Source: Breviolum minutum Mf 1.05b.01 (taxonomy: Eukaryota; Sar; Dinophyceae; Suessiales; Symbiodiniaceae). Taken from it: 64,000 nt of DNA. Numbering within the stretch: position 1 is the first letter of the stretch; each line of letters opens with the position of its first letter. The DNA lies in assembly GCA_000507305.1 (NCBI GenBank), contig DF239943.1:69706-133705 (forward strand), in the 5' to 3' direction. The notes under the pieces are model-generated. The model had not been told where the DNA came from. It saw only the letters and a list, made by a program, of their open reading frames with translations, and made no database searches. The translations under genes and the position numbers were made by a program. This document shows, piece by piece, positions 18,706 through 27,977 of the stretch.

Positions 18706-20415
18706 ATGGCTTCCGCAGGATCGAATGGTGGTGTGAAAGATGAAGGGATTGACTTCAAATACCCGTCATGGGACGGGGAATGGAGCAAGTGGACAGATTA
18801 CCTGCTACGCGTGGAATTGCGTGCAGATGGTATGAAGGAAGATGAAAGGACCTATCTAGGTCCACGCCTGGCAAGCAACTTGACAGGAAGGGCATTTGAT
18901 TCCCTAGCGGAAATCAATAGAGATGAGCTTCGCAAACCAGAAGGTTGGCGTTACTTGGTCAAGTTCCTGGAAGGCACGAGGGGCAAAGAAAAAGTAGACC
19001 TACTTGGTGATGCCTTCCATGACTTTTTCATCAAGAAGGAGGTCTACAGGCGAGAAAATGAAGAACTTGGAGAATATGAACATCGTTTCAAGCTGCTACA
19101 ACGCAGGCTTGACAAAGCAGTAGCTGATAGTGGCTCGGATGGAAAGGTGCCATCGGAACTACTGGGATGGCTTTTGTTGAACTGTTACATGAAGATGGAT
19201 CCCAGTGATGTGGCAAACGTCCGTGGCCGTGCAACCAGCTACAAGCTAGCCGATGTTTGGAGTGCTCTTCAACGAATGTGGTCAGGTGGAGGCCTGGCGG
19301 CCAAGGATGCCGAGATGAAGAGAAAGCGGCGAGATGGAGGTCAAGCACTACATGTTGCCGATGATGGGCTGATGGATACTGGTGCCATGGAAGATGAAGC
19401 ACCTTCGGTTGATCAGATTTCTGAGGAACCTGATCAGGAGTTGACTGAAGCTGCTGAATGGTATCAAGAAGCCTTAGCCGCTCTGGTAGAAGAACCAGAG
19501 GATGGAGAGATTTTGGTGAATTTCAAAGAAGCTCGACGAGCTTTGGGACAGGCCAAGACATCTCGTGGCTTTTATCCAGTCCGACCACCTAGTCAAGGTC
19601 GAGGTTACAACAACTTCCAAAAAGGAAAAGGAAAAGGAAAAGGATATGCCCATCCTCCAGAACGTGATGACCGTACATGTGTTCGGTGTGGGAAAAAGGG
19701 GCATATTGCAAAATTTTGTCCTCAGAAGAGAGAAGCAAATCCTCGAGCCCAAGGCAATGTTGGCTACATCGGGATGGCCGTGGCAGAGATGGACACCATC
19801 CCTGAGAATGAAGAGATCTACATGAATGAAGCTCTGTGTTCCCCTTCTGCTGTTTGGACCACAGGAGACTCCGGAAATCTCCTTTTGGGAAAGGCAGTTT
19901 TGGACTCGGGAGCCTCTGACAATGTCATTGGTGTGGACTCTCTGCAAGACTTGTCGATCCTTTTGCAGGATTTGGGTTTTGATAGCTCTGAGGAAGTGGA
20001 GATCAATCGAACTATGCACAAGAACTTTGTGTTTGGAAGTGATCACAGTGGCAAGGCCTTGGGACTAGCTCATTTGAATTTGGGCATTCTTGGCGAAGAA
20101 ATGAGTTTGGAAGTTCATGTGATTGAAGGAACTACGCCACTCCTTCTGAGTGCCAAGTTCTTGTATGATGTTGATGCGAGCATCAACTTCAGAACAGGAG
20201 TGGCAGTGTTTCAAAAGCTGGGTGAAAAGCCTTTCTTGTTGGAGCGAGGACCAGGAAATCATCTTCTTCTACCGGTGACTGCCTATGGAGGACGACGACA
20301 TCTACTGAGGACTGTTGAGTCCAGCGACCTTCATCCAGCACCTGCTGTTCTGAACCTAGTGAGTGAAGAAGCTGCGGAGGCCACCACCACAAAGGGTGAG
20401 CCACATGTTGAGTAG
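18706..20415 (+). CDS. gag-pro: Gag-protease polyprotein of the copia element
   Basis: A 569-residue ORF from the first ATG after the primer-binding site. The N-terminal part reads FKYPSWDGEWSKWTDYLLRV and then GPRLASNLTGRAFDSL, the capsid-like gag region seen in dinoflagellate copia elements. A Lys/Gly-rich stretch leads to a CCHC zinc knuckle CVRCGKKGHIAKFC starting at residue 325. The aspartic protease motif DSGA starts at residue 400. The ORF ends at TAG 20413-20415; the same frame stays open beyond it into pol, so pol is probably made by readthrough. All key residues of gag and protease that I can check are present. Confidence 0.95.
   Translation: MASAGSNGGVKDEGIDFKYPSWDGEWSKWTDYLLRVELRADGMKEDERTYLGPRLASNLTGRAFDSLAEINRDELRKPEGWRYLVKFLEGTRGKEKVDLLGDAFHDFFIKKEVYRRENEELGEYEHRFKLLQRRLDKAVADSGSDGKVPSELLGWLLLNCYMKMDPSDVANVRGRATSYKLADVWSALQRMWSGGGLAAKDAEMKRKRRDGGQALHVADDGLMDTGAMEDEAPSVDQISEEPDQELTEAAEWYQEALAALVEEPEDGEILVNFKEARRALGQAKTSRGFYPVRPPSQGRGYNNFQKGKGKGKGYAHPPERDDRTCVRCGKKGHIAKFCPQKREANPRAQGNVGYIGMAVAEMDTIPENEEIYMNEALCSPSAVWTTGDSGNLLLGKAVLDSGASDNVIGVDSLQDLSILLQDLGFDSSEEVEINRTMHKNFVFGSDHSGKALGLAHLNLGILGEEMSLEVHVIEGTTPLLLSAKFLYDVDASINFRTGVAVFQKLGEKPFLLERGPGNHLLLPVTAYGGRRHLLRTVESSDLHPAPAVLNLVSEEAAEATTTKGEPHVE
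20413..20415 (+). promoter_or_regulatory. In-frame TAG between gag-pro and pol (possible readthrough stop)
   Basis: gag-pro and pol share one reading frame from 18706 to 25545 and are separated only by this TAG, with context GAG TAG GGA CAG. No stop occurs between 20416 and the pol Met at 20464. Either a programmed readthrough stop or a single point mutation would look like this. Confidence 0.7.
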
Positions 20416-20463
20416 GGACAGCTCCACCAAGACTCTAATGGACATTCTAGTGAGAACATTGGA

Positions 20464-23400
20464 ATGACAGTCTTGAGTGGATCCATTCATTTTTCTGAAA
20501 GTCTCACTGGCAGTGCAACTCATGAGGGTGATGTTGTGTGTCAGAGTCAAGAAGTTTTTGTGGAGCCTCCCCGGGATGATGATCTCGTGAACACGTTTTC
20601 GGATGACAGGAAATCAGGTCTCATGAAGCCACTTCAGGATGAACTCTTGATGGGGGTTCAATCCCTTTGTGCCTTAGCGGGTGAGGGTGATTTGGAGTTT
20701 TTGGAGGTGTGTGCACCTTGGGATGCGCCCTTAAGTGCTGCTGTCAGGGATGCTGGGGGTAGAGCTATGGCGGTTGGGTTGCATAATGGGTATGATTTGA
20801 CTACGCGTAAAGGCTTTCTAGGCGTTGCGGAAATCATTCGTACTCGCAAACCCTTTTATGTTCATTTTAGCCCCCCTTGTGATCCTTGGTCTCCGTTTCA
20901 GAATTGTAATCAGCGCACTGAGGGACAGGTGTTACGCCTACAGTTGAAACGAAACCTGAGTCGACGGTTGTTGAAAAACTGTAAACGGCTTATGGAAATT
21001 CAGTTGTATGAGAGAAGAGGAGAATGTGGTATGAGCCCCGAATCACAAACCCAACATGCTGGGGGAGAACACCCACTTCATGCACAAAGCTGGAAACTTC
21101 CAGAAATGCAGGCTATGACGAAGCTGTGTGGACATAGGTTTTCGGTTCATGGTTGTAGGCATGGTTTGATTAGTAAGGGTACTGGTCAACTTGTTAAGAA
21201 ACCATGGGGTTGGTTTTCTACGATGCCTGAAATCAAGGAAGCTTTGTCGTTGACCTGTAATCATGGACCTAAGGCTCATCCTGTCATCCAAGGCTCAGAT
21301 ACTGCTGCCACAGCTATATATCCGCCTTTGTTATGTTTTCGTTTTGCTCGTGTTTTGATGAAACAAAAACAAAAGTTGTTTTCCTTGTTTAGTGAGTGTG
21401 ATGTTTTTGGTGAAAATGATCAAAATGGTTTTGGTAATAAACAACATGATTCTGAACCGCATGGAGTCATTATGACCAACCAAAATGAAAATGGAGATGG
21501 TTCTAACCAACCAGTTGAAAACGAAAACGAACAAAACCCAAATGGTGATGAAAGTGGTGAGGGTTCGGGACAACCGGATGTTTTGGAAGCCCCCCAATCT
21601 GAGGATGGTGAATTTGTTGGGGACCCCCAAAAGATTAGGGAACTTCTTAGGACGGTTCATCGGAATTTGGGACACCCCGGAAATGATGCGATGAAAAGGA
21701 TGTTACGGGATTCTGGGGCCCCCCAAGAGGTTTTGAAAGAAGTTGAAGGTTTCCAGTGTCCTCATTGTCTTCAACGGGGTAGACGTAGTCCTACTAGACC
21801 CTCAATTATTCCACGGGTTTATGAAAAATGGCAATGTGTGAGTGTTGACACTTTTTGGTGGCATACCCCAAAAGAGGCTCTGAATGAAGGAGAAGAACCT
21901 GAATATATTTTGGGGATTAGTATGATGGATGAGGCTACTGACTATCATAGTGCCATTATTGTTCGGAAGGGAGATAAACCACTGCGCAACATGTCCGGGC
22001 AAGAATTTCGAGAAGGGTTTTCCAAGGGTTGGTTACAGTCCTTACCAGCACCATCATTACTTCGATATGATGAAGAAGGTTTTCTGCGAAAATTGGAAGT
22101 GGTATCTTGGCTAGAAACGCTAGGAATCAAGCTGGAACCAATAGCAGGAGAGAGTGCTTGGCAGGTTGGAAAACATAGCAAACACTTGCAAACGTTGAAG
22201 GAGCAAATGAGTTTGTTGGCTATGGAATTGGGAAGGGGCTACGGTGTTGAAGAAATTCTAGGATTGGCTTTGAGTGCCAAGAACAATATCCACAACATCA
22301 GAGGATATAGTCCGAATCAATGGGCTTTTGGACAAAATCATTCTAGAATCTCTTCCTTTCTTCAACAATACCAGAATTTGCCCTTACAATCTGCTCGAGG
22401 TGATTGGACTTTTGAAGAAAATGTTCAAAATGAATCGAAGGCTCAACGTTTGTTTCTTGAAGTTGATGCGAAAAGAAGGTTGAATAAGGCCATGAACAAT
22501 CGTTGTCGTCCTTTGCGAGAATTTGCTGTAGGAGATTTGGTTTATTATTTTAGAAAAGGGGTTGGTCAAGGTTCTAGGTATGGAGGTAGCTGGTATGGTC
22601 CGGCTAGAGTGTTGTCACATGAGAAGACTGGGGATTTTGAAGAGAGTCAACATTCAGGGTCCGTTGTTTGGGTTGCACATGCCGGAAGAATTTTAAGATG
22701 TTCTCCTGAGCAATTGAGACATGTGATGCATGATGTTCGTCATTTAGATCGACAAATCAATGGGCCCCAAAACTTTCATTCCTTGTTGTCTCAAATTAGT
22801 GGTCAACAGAAATATCTTGATATCAGTGATGAACTTCCTGACGAACAGATTGTGATGGGAACACCAGAAGAAATGCGTCCTCATTTTCGAGCTCAAGGGA
22901 AACGACCACTCAGTGAATTACGCAGATCCTCCGAGAATCTTCCTCCAGATCATGGCCCCCAAGAAGAACGAGATGATGCAGGCCTTGCTGTCCCAGAAAG
23001 TGAAGGACAAGAGCAAGCCCGATGTCGACTACGCGAAGATGGATCTGGAGTCCCTGGGACAGATTCGACTCGAAGCCGGTCGAAAGAATCCGGGCAAGAC
23101 GTTCAAGGAGATCTACGAGATGGACGACTCCTACAACCAGTGGGTCCTCAGCCATGTGGAGGAGGACAGTTGGAACGACAAGGGAGTGCCTCTTTACTGC
23201 CAATACCTGTGCCGCCGCCTCAAGGAGGAAGTGACCTTGGGGGAGACAGATCAACCTCAAGGAAGCGACCGTCCTCCGTCAGTGTCGAAAGACGCCGGCT
23301 ACAAGACCAAGGCGGAACAACAGTTGGCAGAGATGAAGAAGGCAGCCAACTTGAAGGGTCGTCCAGGATCTCAGGAGGACGAGGACCTGGAGACGTGGAG

Positions 23401-25545
23401 CAAAGTGGACGATCTCGAAGTGACCATGCAGACGATGCACATCAACATGCACGACATGAGTCAACGCATGTTGCAGATCGAGAGCACCCTGAGTCAACTG
23501 GTGGGGTTCCTTCAACAAGGATCAGGAGTGCCCCCTCAGTAGAATCTGGGAGATTGAGGAGTAGATCGCCATTTCCCATGAGGACTGAGCCGAAGCCGGG
23601 AATGCATGAGACTGAGGATGCAGCCTTTCTGATTGATGCGATGTCATCAAATGTCAGTAAGGTTGAGAGTCTTCAAAATCTTGTGTCGTATGTCGACCAT
23701 CTTGAGGTGGTTGAGATGGAGTTTGTTTTGGCCCCCCGTGATGTCCATAAACAGAAAGGATGTTGGGTTCTTAATCAAAAGGCTAAGAAAAATGCTGAGG
23801 TTGTTCTTCGAAAACTGAGTAAGGAAGATTTGCAACAATTTGAAACGGCCATGGATACAGAGTTGGATTCCTTTTTGTCTGCGGATGCTGTTCAAATTTG
23901 TAGCTCTCATGGTATTCCCCAAGAAAGAATCATGCAAATGCGTTGGATTTACACTTGGAAACCTCTTTCTGATGAGCAAGGACAAGTGACTGGACAGAAA
24001 GCTAAAGCACGGCTTATAGTCAAGGGTTTTCAAGATCCTCGGTTGATGAATTTACCTCGGGAAGCCCCCACTTTGTCTTGCTTAGGTCGAAACTTGGTTT
24101 TGTCTAATGCAGCTAGATATCGGATGCCGGTGTGTTCTGGGGATATCAAAACGGCTTTTCTTCAAGGGGGTGATTCTGAGTTGAAAGAGGATATTTATGG
24201 GATGCCACCCCCTGAAGTGCGTCAACGGCTGAAGATGAAGGATGATGAGATTCTTCGTATCGTTCGTGCCATCTATGGACTTCTTAATGCCCCGAAGAAA
24301 TGGTATGAGGCCCTTAGTCAGTTTTTGGTTTCGGATGGATGGATTCTTCATGGTTTGGACAAATGTCTGTTTAAACGTGTTGATCCCCAAAATAATCATG
24401 TGGTTGGTTTTCTTGGTGTTCATGTTGATGACATTTTGTGTGCGGGAAACGGCCATGTGTATGATGAAGCTATAAAACGGCTTAGATCACGTTTTCCTTT
24501 CGGAGCATGGGAGTGTGCTATGGAAACATCCTTGACGTATTGCGGTTGTGAGGTGAAACAAGATTCACATTTTCAAGTCAGTTTGTCACAGGAAAGGTTT
24601 GCCCTGAGTGTTGATGAGATTAACCTTTCAAATAAAAGAAAGGTAGAAGTGACTGAGGAAGTTTCCTTTACTGAAAGGAAGGCGATGCGGCAAGTATTAG
24701 GTGCTTTGAATTGGCGAGCGACACAGTCTGCTCCTTGGCTTTTGTCGACGGTGTCTCATCTGCAGGGATGCATTGAAAGTGCATGTGTTCAAGATCTTCT
24801 TTCCTTGAATAAACTGGTTCGATTACAGCGAAGGTATTTTAATCATGGTCTTCATTTTCCCAACATGAATGGTGATGTTGTTATAGTTTCTTTTACTGAT
24901 GCGAGCTGGGCAACTAGAAGGGATGGTTCTTCTCAAGGAGGACAGATCACTTTGATGATGGAGAAAAGCGTCTTAAATGGTGCTAAAACCCCCTTTAGTG
25001 TGCTTAGTTGGAGTAGTCGTAGGTTGCGTAGGGTTGCTAGGTCTTCGACTTCCGCTGAAGCCCAAATGACGGCTAACACGTTGGATTTTCATGAATTTGC
25101 CAAGTTAGCCTGGATTGATTTGGATACTCCGTCTATTCTTTCTTTGAAACATGCTGATGATTATTTGTCCAAACATGATTCTGCTATGGTGTGTGATGCG
25201 CGAAATATTTTTGATGGGGTTGTCAAAGTTGAAACTAGCGGACTTCATATGGAAGAGAAGCGTACCGCAATTGAGTTGCTTGCCATAAAGGAAAGGTTGG
25301 GACAGGCTAGGGTGAATTTACGCTGGGTTGATGGTGATCAGGAACTTGCGGATGGTTTAACTAAACCCTGGAAACATGATCCCCTTATCAAGGCCCTTCA
25401 TTCCTCTAAGTGGCGTATCGTGTATGACCCTGAATTTCAATCTGCTCGTCGAAAGCGTGCGTTGCGGTATCAAAATCCCAATGGTGTTGTTGTTGATCAA
25501 TATTGGTTGCACTGCCTTTACTCTTTAGATTCAACATGGTCTTGA
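20464..25545 (+). CDS. pol: Pol polyprotein: integrase, reverse transcriptase, RNase H
   Basis: 1693 residues from this Met, in the gag frame. The integrase zinc region has H399, H404, C432, C435. The integrase core has D462 (VSVDTFWW) and D536 (LRYDEEGF). The position 35 residues further is Ser572 in VGKHSKHLQTLK, where copia integrases have the catalytic Glu (normally G..ER..QTLK). Residues about 820-1060 are low-complexity and overlie a second ORF. RT has D1227 (GDIKTAFLQG) and HVDD with D1322-D1323. RNase H has D1479 (FTDASWA), E1532 (SSTSAEAQ) and D1578 (CDARN), with DGDQELADGLTK near the C terminus. RT and RNase H look intact. Confidence 0.95.
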   Translation: MTVLSGSIHFSESLTGSATHEGDVVCQSQEVFVEPPRDDDLVNTFSDDRKSGLMKPLQDELLMGVQSLCALAGEGDLEFLEVCAPWDAPLSAAVRDAGGRAMAVGLHNGYDLTTRKGFLGVAEIIRTRKPFYVHFSPPCDPWSPFQNCNQRTEGQVLRLQLKRNLSRRLLKNCKRLMEIQLYERRGECGMSPESQTQHAGGEHPLHAQSWKLPEMQAMTKLCGHRFSVHGCRHGLISKGTGQLVKKPWGWFSTMPEIKEALSLTCNHGPKAHPVIQGSDTAATAIYPPLLCFRFARVLMKQKQKLFSLFSECDVFGENDQNGFGNKQHDSEPHGVIMTNQNENGDGSNQPVENENEQNPNGDESGEGSGQPDVLEAPQSEDGEFVGDPQKIRELLRTVHRNLGHPGNDAMKRMLRDSGAPQEVLKEVEGFQCPHCLQRGRRSPTRPSIIPRVYEKWQCVSVDTFWWHTPKEALNEGEEPEYILGISMMDEATDYHSAIIVRKGDKPLRNMSGQEFREGFSKGWLQSLPAPSLLRYDEEGFLRKLEVVSWLETLGIKLEPIAGESAWQVGKHSKHLQTLKEQMSLLAMELGRGYGVEEILGLALSAKNNIHNIRGYSPNQWAFGQNHSRISSFLQQYQNLPLQSARGDWTFEENVQNESKAQRLFLEVDAKRRLNKAMNNRCRPLREFAVGDLVYYFRKGVGQGSRYGGSWYGPARVLSHEKTGDFEESQHSGSVVWVAHAGRILRCSPEQLRHVMHDVRHLDRQINGPQNFHSLLSQISGQQKYLDISDELPDEQIVMGTPEEMRPHFRAQGKRPLSELRRSSENLPPDHGPQEERDDAGLAVPESEGQEQARCRLREDGSGVPGTDSTRSRSKESGQDVQGDLRDGRLLQPVGPQPCGGGQLERQGSASLLPIPVPPPQGGSDLGGDRSTSRKRPSSVSVERRRLQDQGGTTVGRDEEGSQLEGSSRISGGRGPGDVEQSGRSRSDHADDAHQHARHESTHVADREHPESTGGVPSTRIRSAPSVESGRLRSRSPFPMRTEPKPGMHETEDAAFLIDAMSSNVSKVESLQNLVSYVDHLEVVEMEFVLAPRDVHKQKGCWVLNQKAKKNAEVVLRKLSKEDLQQFETAMDTELDSFLSADAVQICSSHGIPQERIMQMRWIYTWKPLSDEQGQVTGQKAKARLIVKGFQDPRLMNLPREAPTLSCLGRNLVLSNAARYRMPVCSGDIKTAFLQGGDSELKEDIYGMPPPEVRQRLKMKDDEILRIVRAIYGLLNAPKKWYEALSQFLVSDGWILHGLDKCLFKRVDPQNNHVVGFLGVHVDDILCAGNGHVYDEAIKRLRSRFPFGAWECAMETSLTYCGCEVKQDSHFQVSLSQERFALSVDEINLSNKRKVEVTEEVSFTERKAMRQVLGALNWRATQSAPWLLSTVSHLQGCIESACVQDLLSLNKLVRLQRRYFNHGLHFPNMNGDVVIVSFTDASWATRRDGSSQGGQITLMMEKSVLNGAKTPFSVLSWSSRRLRRVARSSTSAEAQMTANTLDFHEFAKLAWIDLDTPSILSLKHADDYLSKHDSAMVCDARNIFDGVVKVETSGLHMEEKRTAIELLAIKERLGQARVNLRWVDGDQELADGLTKPWKHDPLIKALHSSKWRIVYDPEFQSARRKRALRYQNPNGVVVDQYWLHCLYSLDSTWS
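22952..23542 (+). CDS. Overprinted ORF inside pol, DUF3820-like segment plus coiled coil
   Basis: A 196-residue ORF from ATG 22952 (ATCATGGCC context; the frame is open from 22913), one base out of register with pol. It reads as a folded protein: MAPKKNEMMQALLSQKVKDK, then LGQIRLEAGRKNPGKTFKEI and YNQWVLSHVEED, resembling the 'FGK.KGKTF.E....YL.WVL' pattern of DUF3820-type domains, then a coiled coil with heptad Met/Leu (MQTMHINMHDMSQRMLQIE) and a TAG. The pol frame over the same bases is Arg/Gly/Ser/Gln-rich and looks disordered, and the DNA is GC-richer than the rest of pol. This suggests that this frame carries the constraint. How it would be expressed (internal start, splicing, frameshift) is unknown. 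Confidence 0.75.
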   Translation: MAPKKNEMMQALLSQKVKDKSKPDVDYAKMDLESLGQIRLEAGRKNPGKTFKEIYEMDDSYNQWVLSHVEEDSWNDKGVPLYCQYLCRRLKEEVTLGETDQPQGSDRPPSVSKDAGYKTKAEQQLAEMKKAANLKGRPGSQEDEDLETWSKVDDLEVTMQTMHINMHDMSQRMLQIESTLSQLVGFLQQGSGVPPQ

Positions 25546-25566
25546 TGCAAAAGAATTTTTGGTCGG

Positions 25567-25782
25567 TGAGAAATCAAGACATTGCATCAGACCAGTTTGA
25601 GATACCCGATTGGATTCACCTATACTTTGGTGGTTCAAGTGCGGTTCGGAAGCTCACCCTTTGTGGTGGATTAGCATCTAGTCAGCTGTGGCATAGAAAA
25701 AGGCCAGCAGCGTTTTACTTGGTGCTCTGCTTTGAGGTTTTGGTAGTTAGTAGTCCAGAGGTTGGGTACCTTTGGATTCGCA
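25567..25782 (+). repeat. Right LTR (216 bp)
   Basis: Same length and ends as the left LTR with one mismatch. The bases before it (AAAAGAATTTTTGGTCGG) do not form a clear polypurine tract. Confidence 0.95.
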
Positions 25783-25787
25783 CAGGG
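25783..25787. repeat. Right target-site duplication CAGGG
   Basis: Matches 18460-18464 exactly and is followed by AGGGTA, the rest of the interrupted family A end. Confidence 0.9.
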
Positions 25788-26079
25788 AGGGTACCTCTTT
25801 TCACAATTGTTGTACTCCCGACGGTATTGTTGATCTCAATACTGCAAACATTTCATCTTCGTGCAGATACTGTGATAAGGGCAGGAATACATTTCATATG
25901 TCTTTGGGGGGTTCACTACACCGACATCACCCACTGATTTGACCCATGGATTCAAATCCCTCGAAACTTTTGTCATTTCCACAGATGATAGTGTGGGTGC
26001 CATTAACTATGATCTACACATCTAAGAAATTGGATGATACTTTGATAGTTCTAAGTTGTGATATGTAATGATTTGATGG

Positions 26080-26323
26080 TATGTACATATATTCATACAA
26101 TGGGGATAATTCTAGGATACATGGAAGACTGCAAGCATTGCCACCCTCTCAACTTCATCATCACTGCCCTGTGCTGGCCGCCCTGAGAGACTCAGTGCTG
26201 CGACTGTCCGGCCATAGTGGGACATGCTACGAAATGGCGTTGGCAAATGTACAGCTTCGAGACATATCCAAACCAAAATACCAAAATGTCCTGTTGGTGG
26301 TGCGTCTGCGGAGTTTTCTTTGA
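26080..26323 (+). CDS. Candidate exon, low confidence
   Basis: The open frame includes LPPSQLHHHCPVLAALRDSV and LRLSGHSGTCYEMALANVQL, protein-like and GC-richer than its flanks, ending at TGA 26321-26323. Boundaries are not fixed; the ATG at 26081 lies in AT-rich DNA and is probably not the start. Confidence 0.3.
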
Positions 26324-26547
26324 TTTAGGAGTATATAAGTTGAAAAGGGCAAGGGCTGTATGTGGAAATTCTGGGTGACCATCATTGGTCGAAAATAAAC
26401 GCTAGGCAGCTTGATTCTAAACATCAACATACCCAATCTTACAATCTGAAATCAAGCGGTTTTAGCTGTTCCAGGTAAAGGATTTCAGCCATGAATCAAC
26501 AGTGGCCAAACGCAGGATATCTTTAAGTATCTCAAGTATGCTGTATG

Positions 26548-26655
26548 TTGATGGAAGAGATTTTTAGCACCAGTTAGGAGGTAGATATTAGCCATTATTT
26601 ACCAGGGTTTCATGCGTGTTTTTGGTCGTTAGTGCAGGATTTCTGAACTATCAAA
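26548..26655. mobile_element. Family D element
   Basis: GTTGATGGAAGAGATTTTTA at the left, GGATTTCTGAACTATCAAAA and CAGTAT at the right, with CCATTATTTACCAGGGTTTC inside. A partial inverted copy lies just upstream near 26465-26505. Confidence 0.6.
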
Positions 26656-26844
26656 ACAGTATTTCAAGGCTATTCTAATATGGTTGTCAATGGAGAAACG
26701 ATCACCAATTCATCACCAAGTTAGGTGGACCTCATACGACCGATTTCCTCCAAATGGTGGTGAAAAGTAAGGGAAATCCCCTTATTTCAGGGAAAACCTA
26801 AGTTGGTGAAGTATTATTCCATTTGGCCAGAAACATGTTTCTAG

Positions 26845-26948
26845 GTGGTGGCAACTCAAATATTTTTGATCTTCACCTCGATCCCTGGAAAAAAATTTGC
26901 CCAAGTTGGCCCATATTTTTCAAATGGGTTGGTTCAACCACCAACTAG
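26845..26948 (+). mobile_element. Family C introner-like element
   Basis: GTGGTGGCAACTCAAAT to CAACCACCAACTAG, with GT and AG at the ends. TTTC occurs on both sides. It directly precedes the open frame at 26949. Confidence 0.75.
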
Positions 26949-27297
26949 CTTTCTTGACGCCAGAGTAAAGGCAGTTGTTTTCCAACTAGTAATGAATGTC
27001 ACCCGTGACGTCACTCGAATCGAATCGTTGTGCATTGTTTGTTTGTTTGAAAAGCAGTTTTCCCCGAATCCTTTTTGGACCTTTAGGATTCTGCAAGTTG
27101 ATGTTAAAGATTCATTGACCGGTCACCAGATCATGAAATTTTCTCCCAAAAGGTTGACAGGAAAAACTTGCGAGTTTATTTGTACCCAAAAAGGACTAGC
27201 AGGATCAAAACCATTGGTTTGGGATTTCATCTTTTTGCCACAACATGTGTCCACAATTGGTGCAATGCTTAAAGTGTTGTGCCTTGGCTCATTCTAA
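26949..27297 (+). CDS. Candidate exon(s), unknown protein
   Basis: The frame is open from the family C acceptor CAACTAG through SFLDARVKAVVFQLVMNVTR to VDVKDSLTGHQIMKFSPKRL and TCEFICTQKGLAGSKPL, ending in TGA at 27295-27297. An internal acceptor (TTTAG at about 27086) may mark the real exon start. Composition is protein-like; no family recognised. Confidence 0.35.
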
Positions 27298-27299
27298 TC

Positions 27300-27780
27300 T
27301 TTGGATGTCGAATGATGTGTTGGGTGGTTTCAAATGTCATTTCTTTATGTTGGCCTGTTGACTATTTCAAACCAGATACTATATATAAATGGATCCTCGG
27401 ATCGTGACATGGTGAAACCACCCTAAAAGCGGCAACGCAGGGATGTGGTGCCTTACCTGAACCTGTACAGTTTTTTTTTCCCGCGATGAGTATCGTCGAA
27501 GACTGAGGAGCTGCGCATCGCCGATACTGCGCATCGTCTAAACACACTTATATAAGTTTTGAGCGGAGAGCCAAAACAGGTCGGGTTTGGAGATCTGGAT
27601 CATCTAGCTTTGCAACGCGCTTTTGGTTCTGTTTGAAGTACCTGTTTTATCTTGATGGAGGATGAGTTGCTTGGGGCAGAATCTTGCAGATAGAAGACAT
27701 GTTGCCAGATTCATAAGAAATACTCTTGCAATGGTACCCCAACTGGGTCGCATACATACCAACGAGACAAGCGATGATAT
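27300..27780. other. No gene seen
   Basis: No frame with splice support. CTGCGCATCG occurs twice near 27510-27535 as a short direct repeat. Confidence 0.35.
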
Positions 27781-27781
27781 A

Positions 27782-27901
27782 CATCCCCGAAAATTAACAT
27801 GACACTGAAAAATCCCCATTTTCAACTATTTCCAATAGGAAATACATCGAATTTTCAATGGTTTATTTTCCATTGTCATCTTAGTCTTCCCTTTTAGGCG
27901 G
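27782..27901. mobile_element. Family A MITE, diverged
   Basis: CATCCCCGAAAATTAACATG at the left and CATTGTCATCTTAGTCTTCC at the right, with GGAAATACATCGAATTTTCAA in the core. Confidence 0.5.
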
Positions 27902-27977
27902 TAGCTTGAATGTACAGTATCCCATAAGTAAATTCGAAGAATTCTCGGCTGGTTCGGAAGGGGTGCGAACCAGGATT

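Larger units (their letters stand above)
18465..25782 (+). mobile_element. Ty1/copia LTR retrotransposon, nearly intact
   Basis: A 7318-bp element with 216-bp LTRs, a 5-bp target duplication, a primer-binding site, a gag-protease ORF and a pol ORF in the copia order IN-RT-RNase H. The two LTRs differ at one position (GTTGGTTACC left, GTTGGGTACC right), so the insertion is young. It interrupts a family A terminal repeat. Oddities are the in-frame TAG between gag and pol, an overlapping ORF in pol, a Ser at the third integrase catalytic position, and no clear polypurine tract before the right LTR. Confidence 0.95.

Noticed and set aside
19474..20046. 190-residue minus-strand frame inside gag
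   Set aside because: Antisense shadow of gag-pro; composition follows the complementary codons and it has no independent motif.
22910..23260. Minus-strand frame antisense to the overprinted ORF
   Set aside because: His/Leu/Val-rich mirror of the sense frame with no domain; the plus-strand frame explains the composition.
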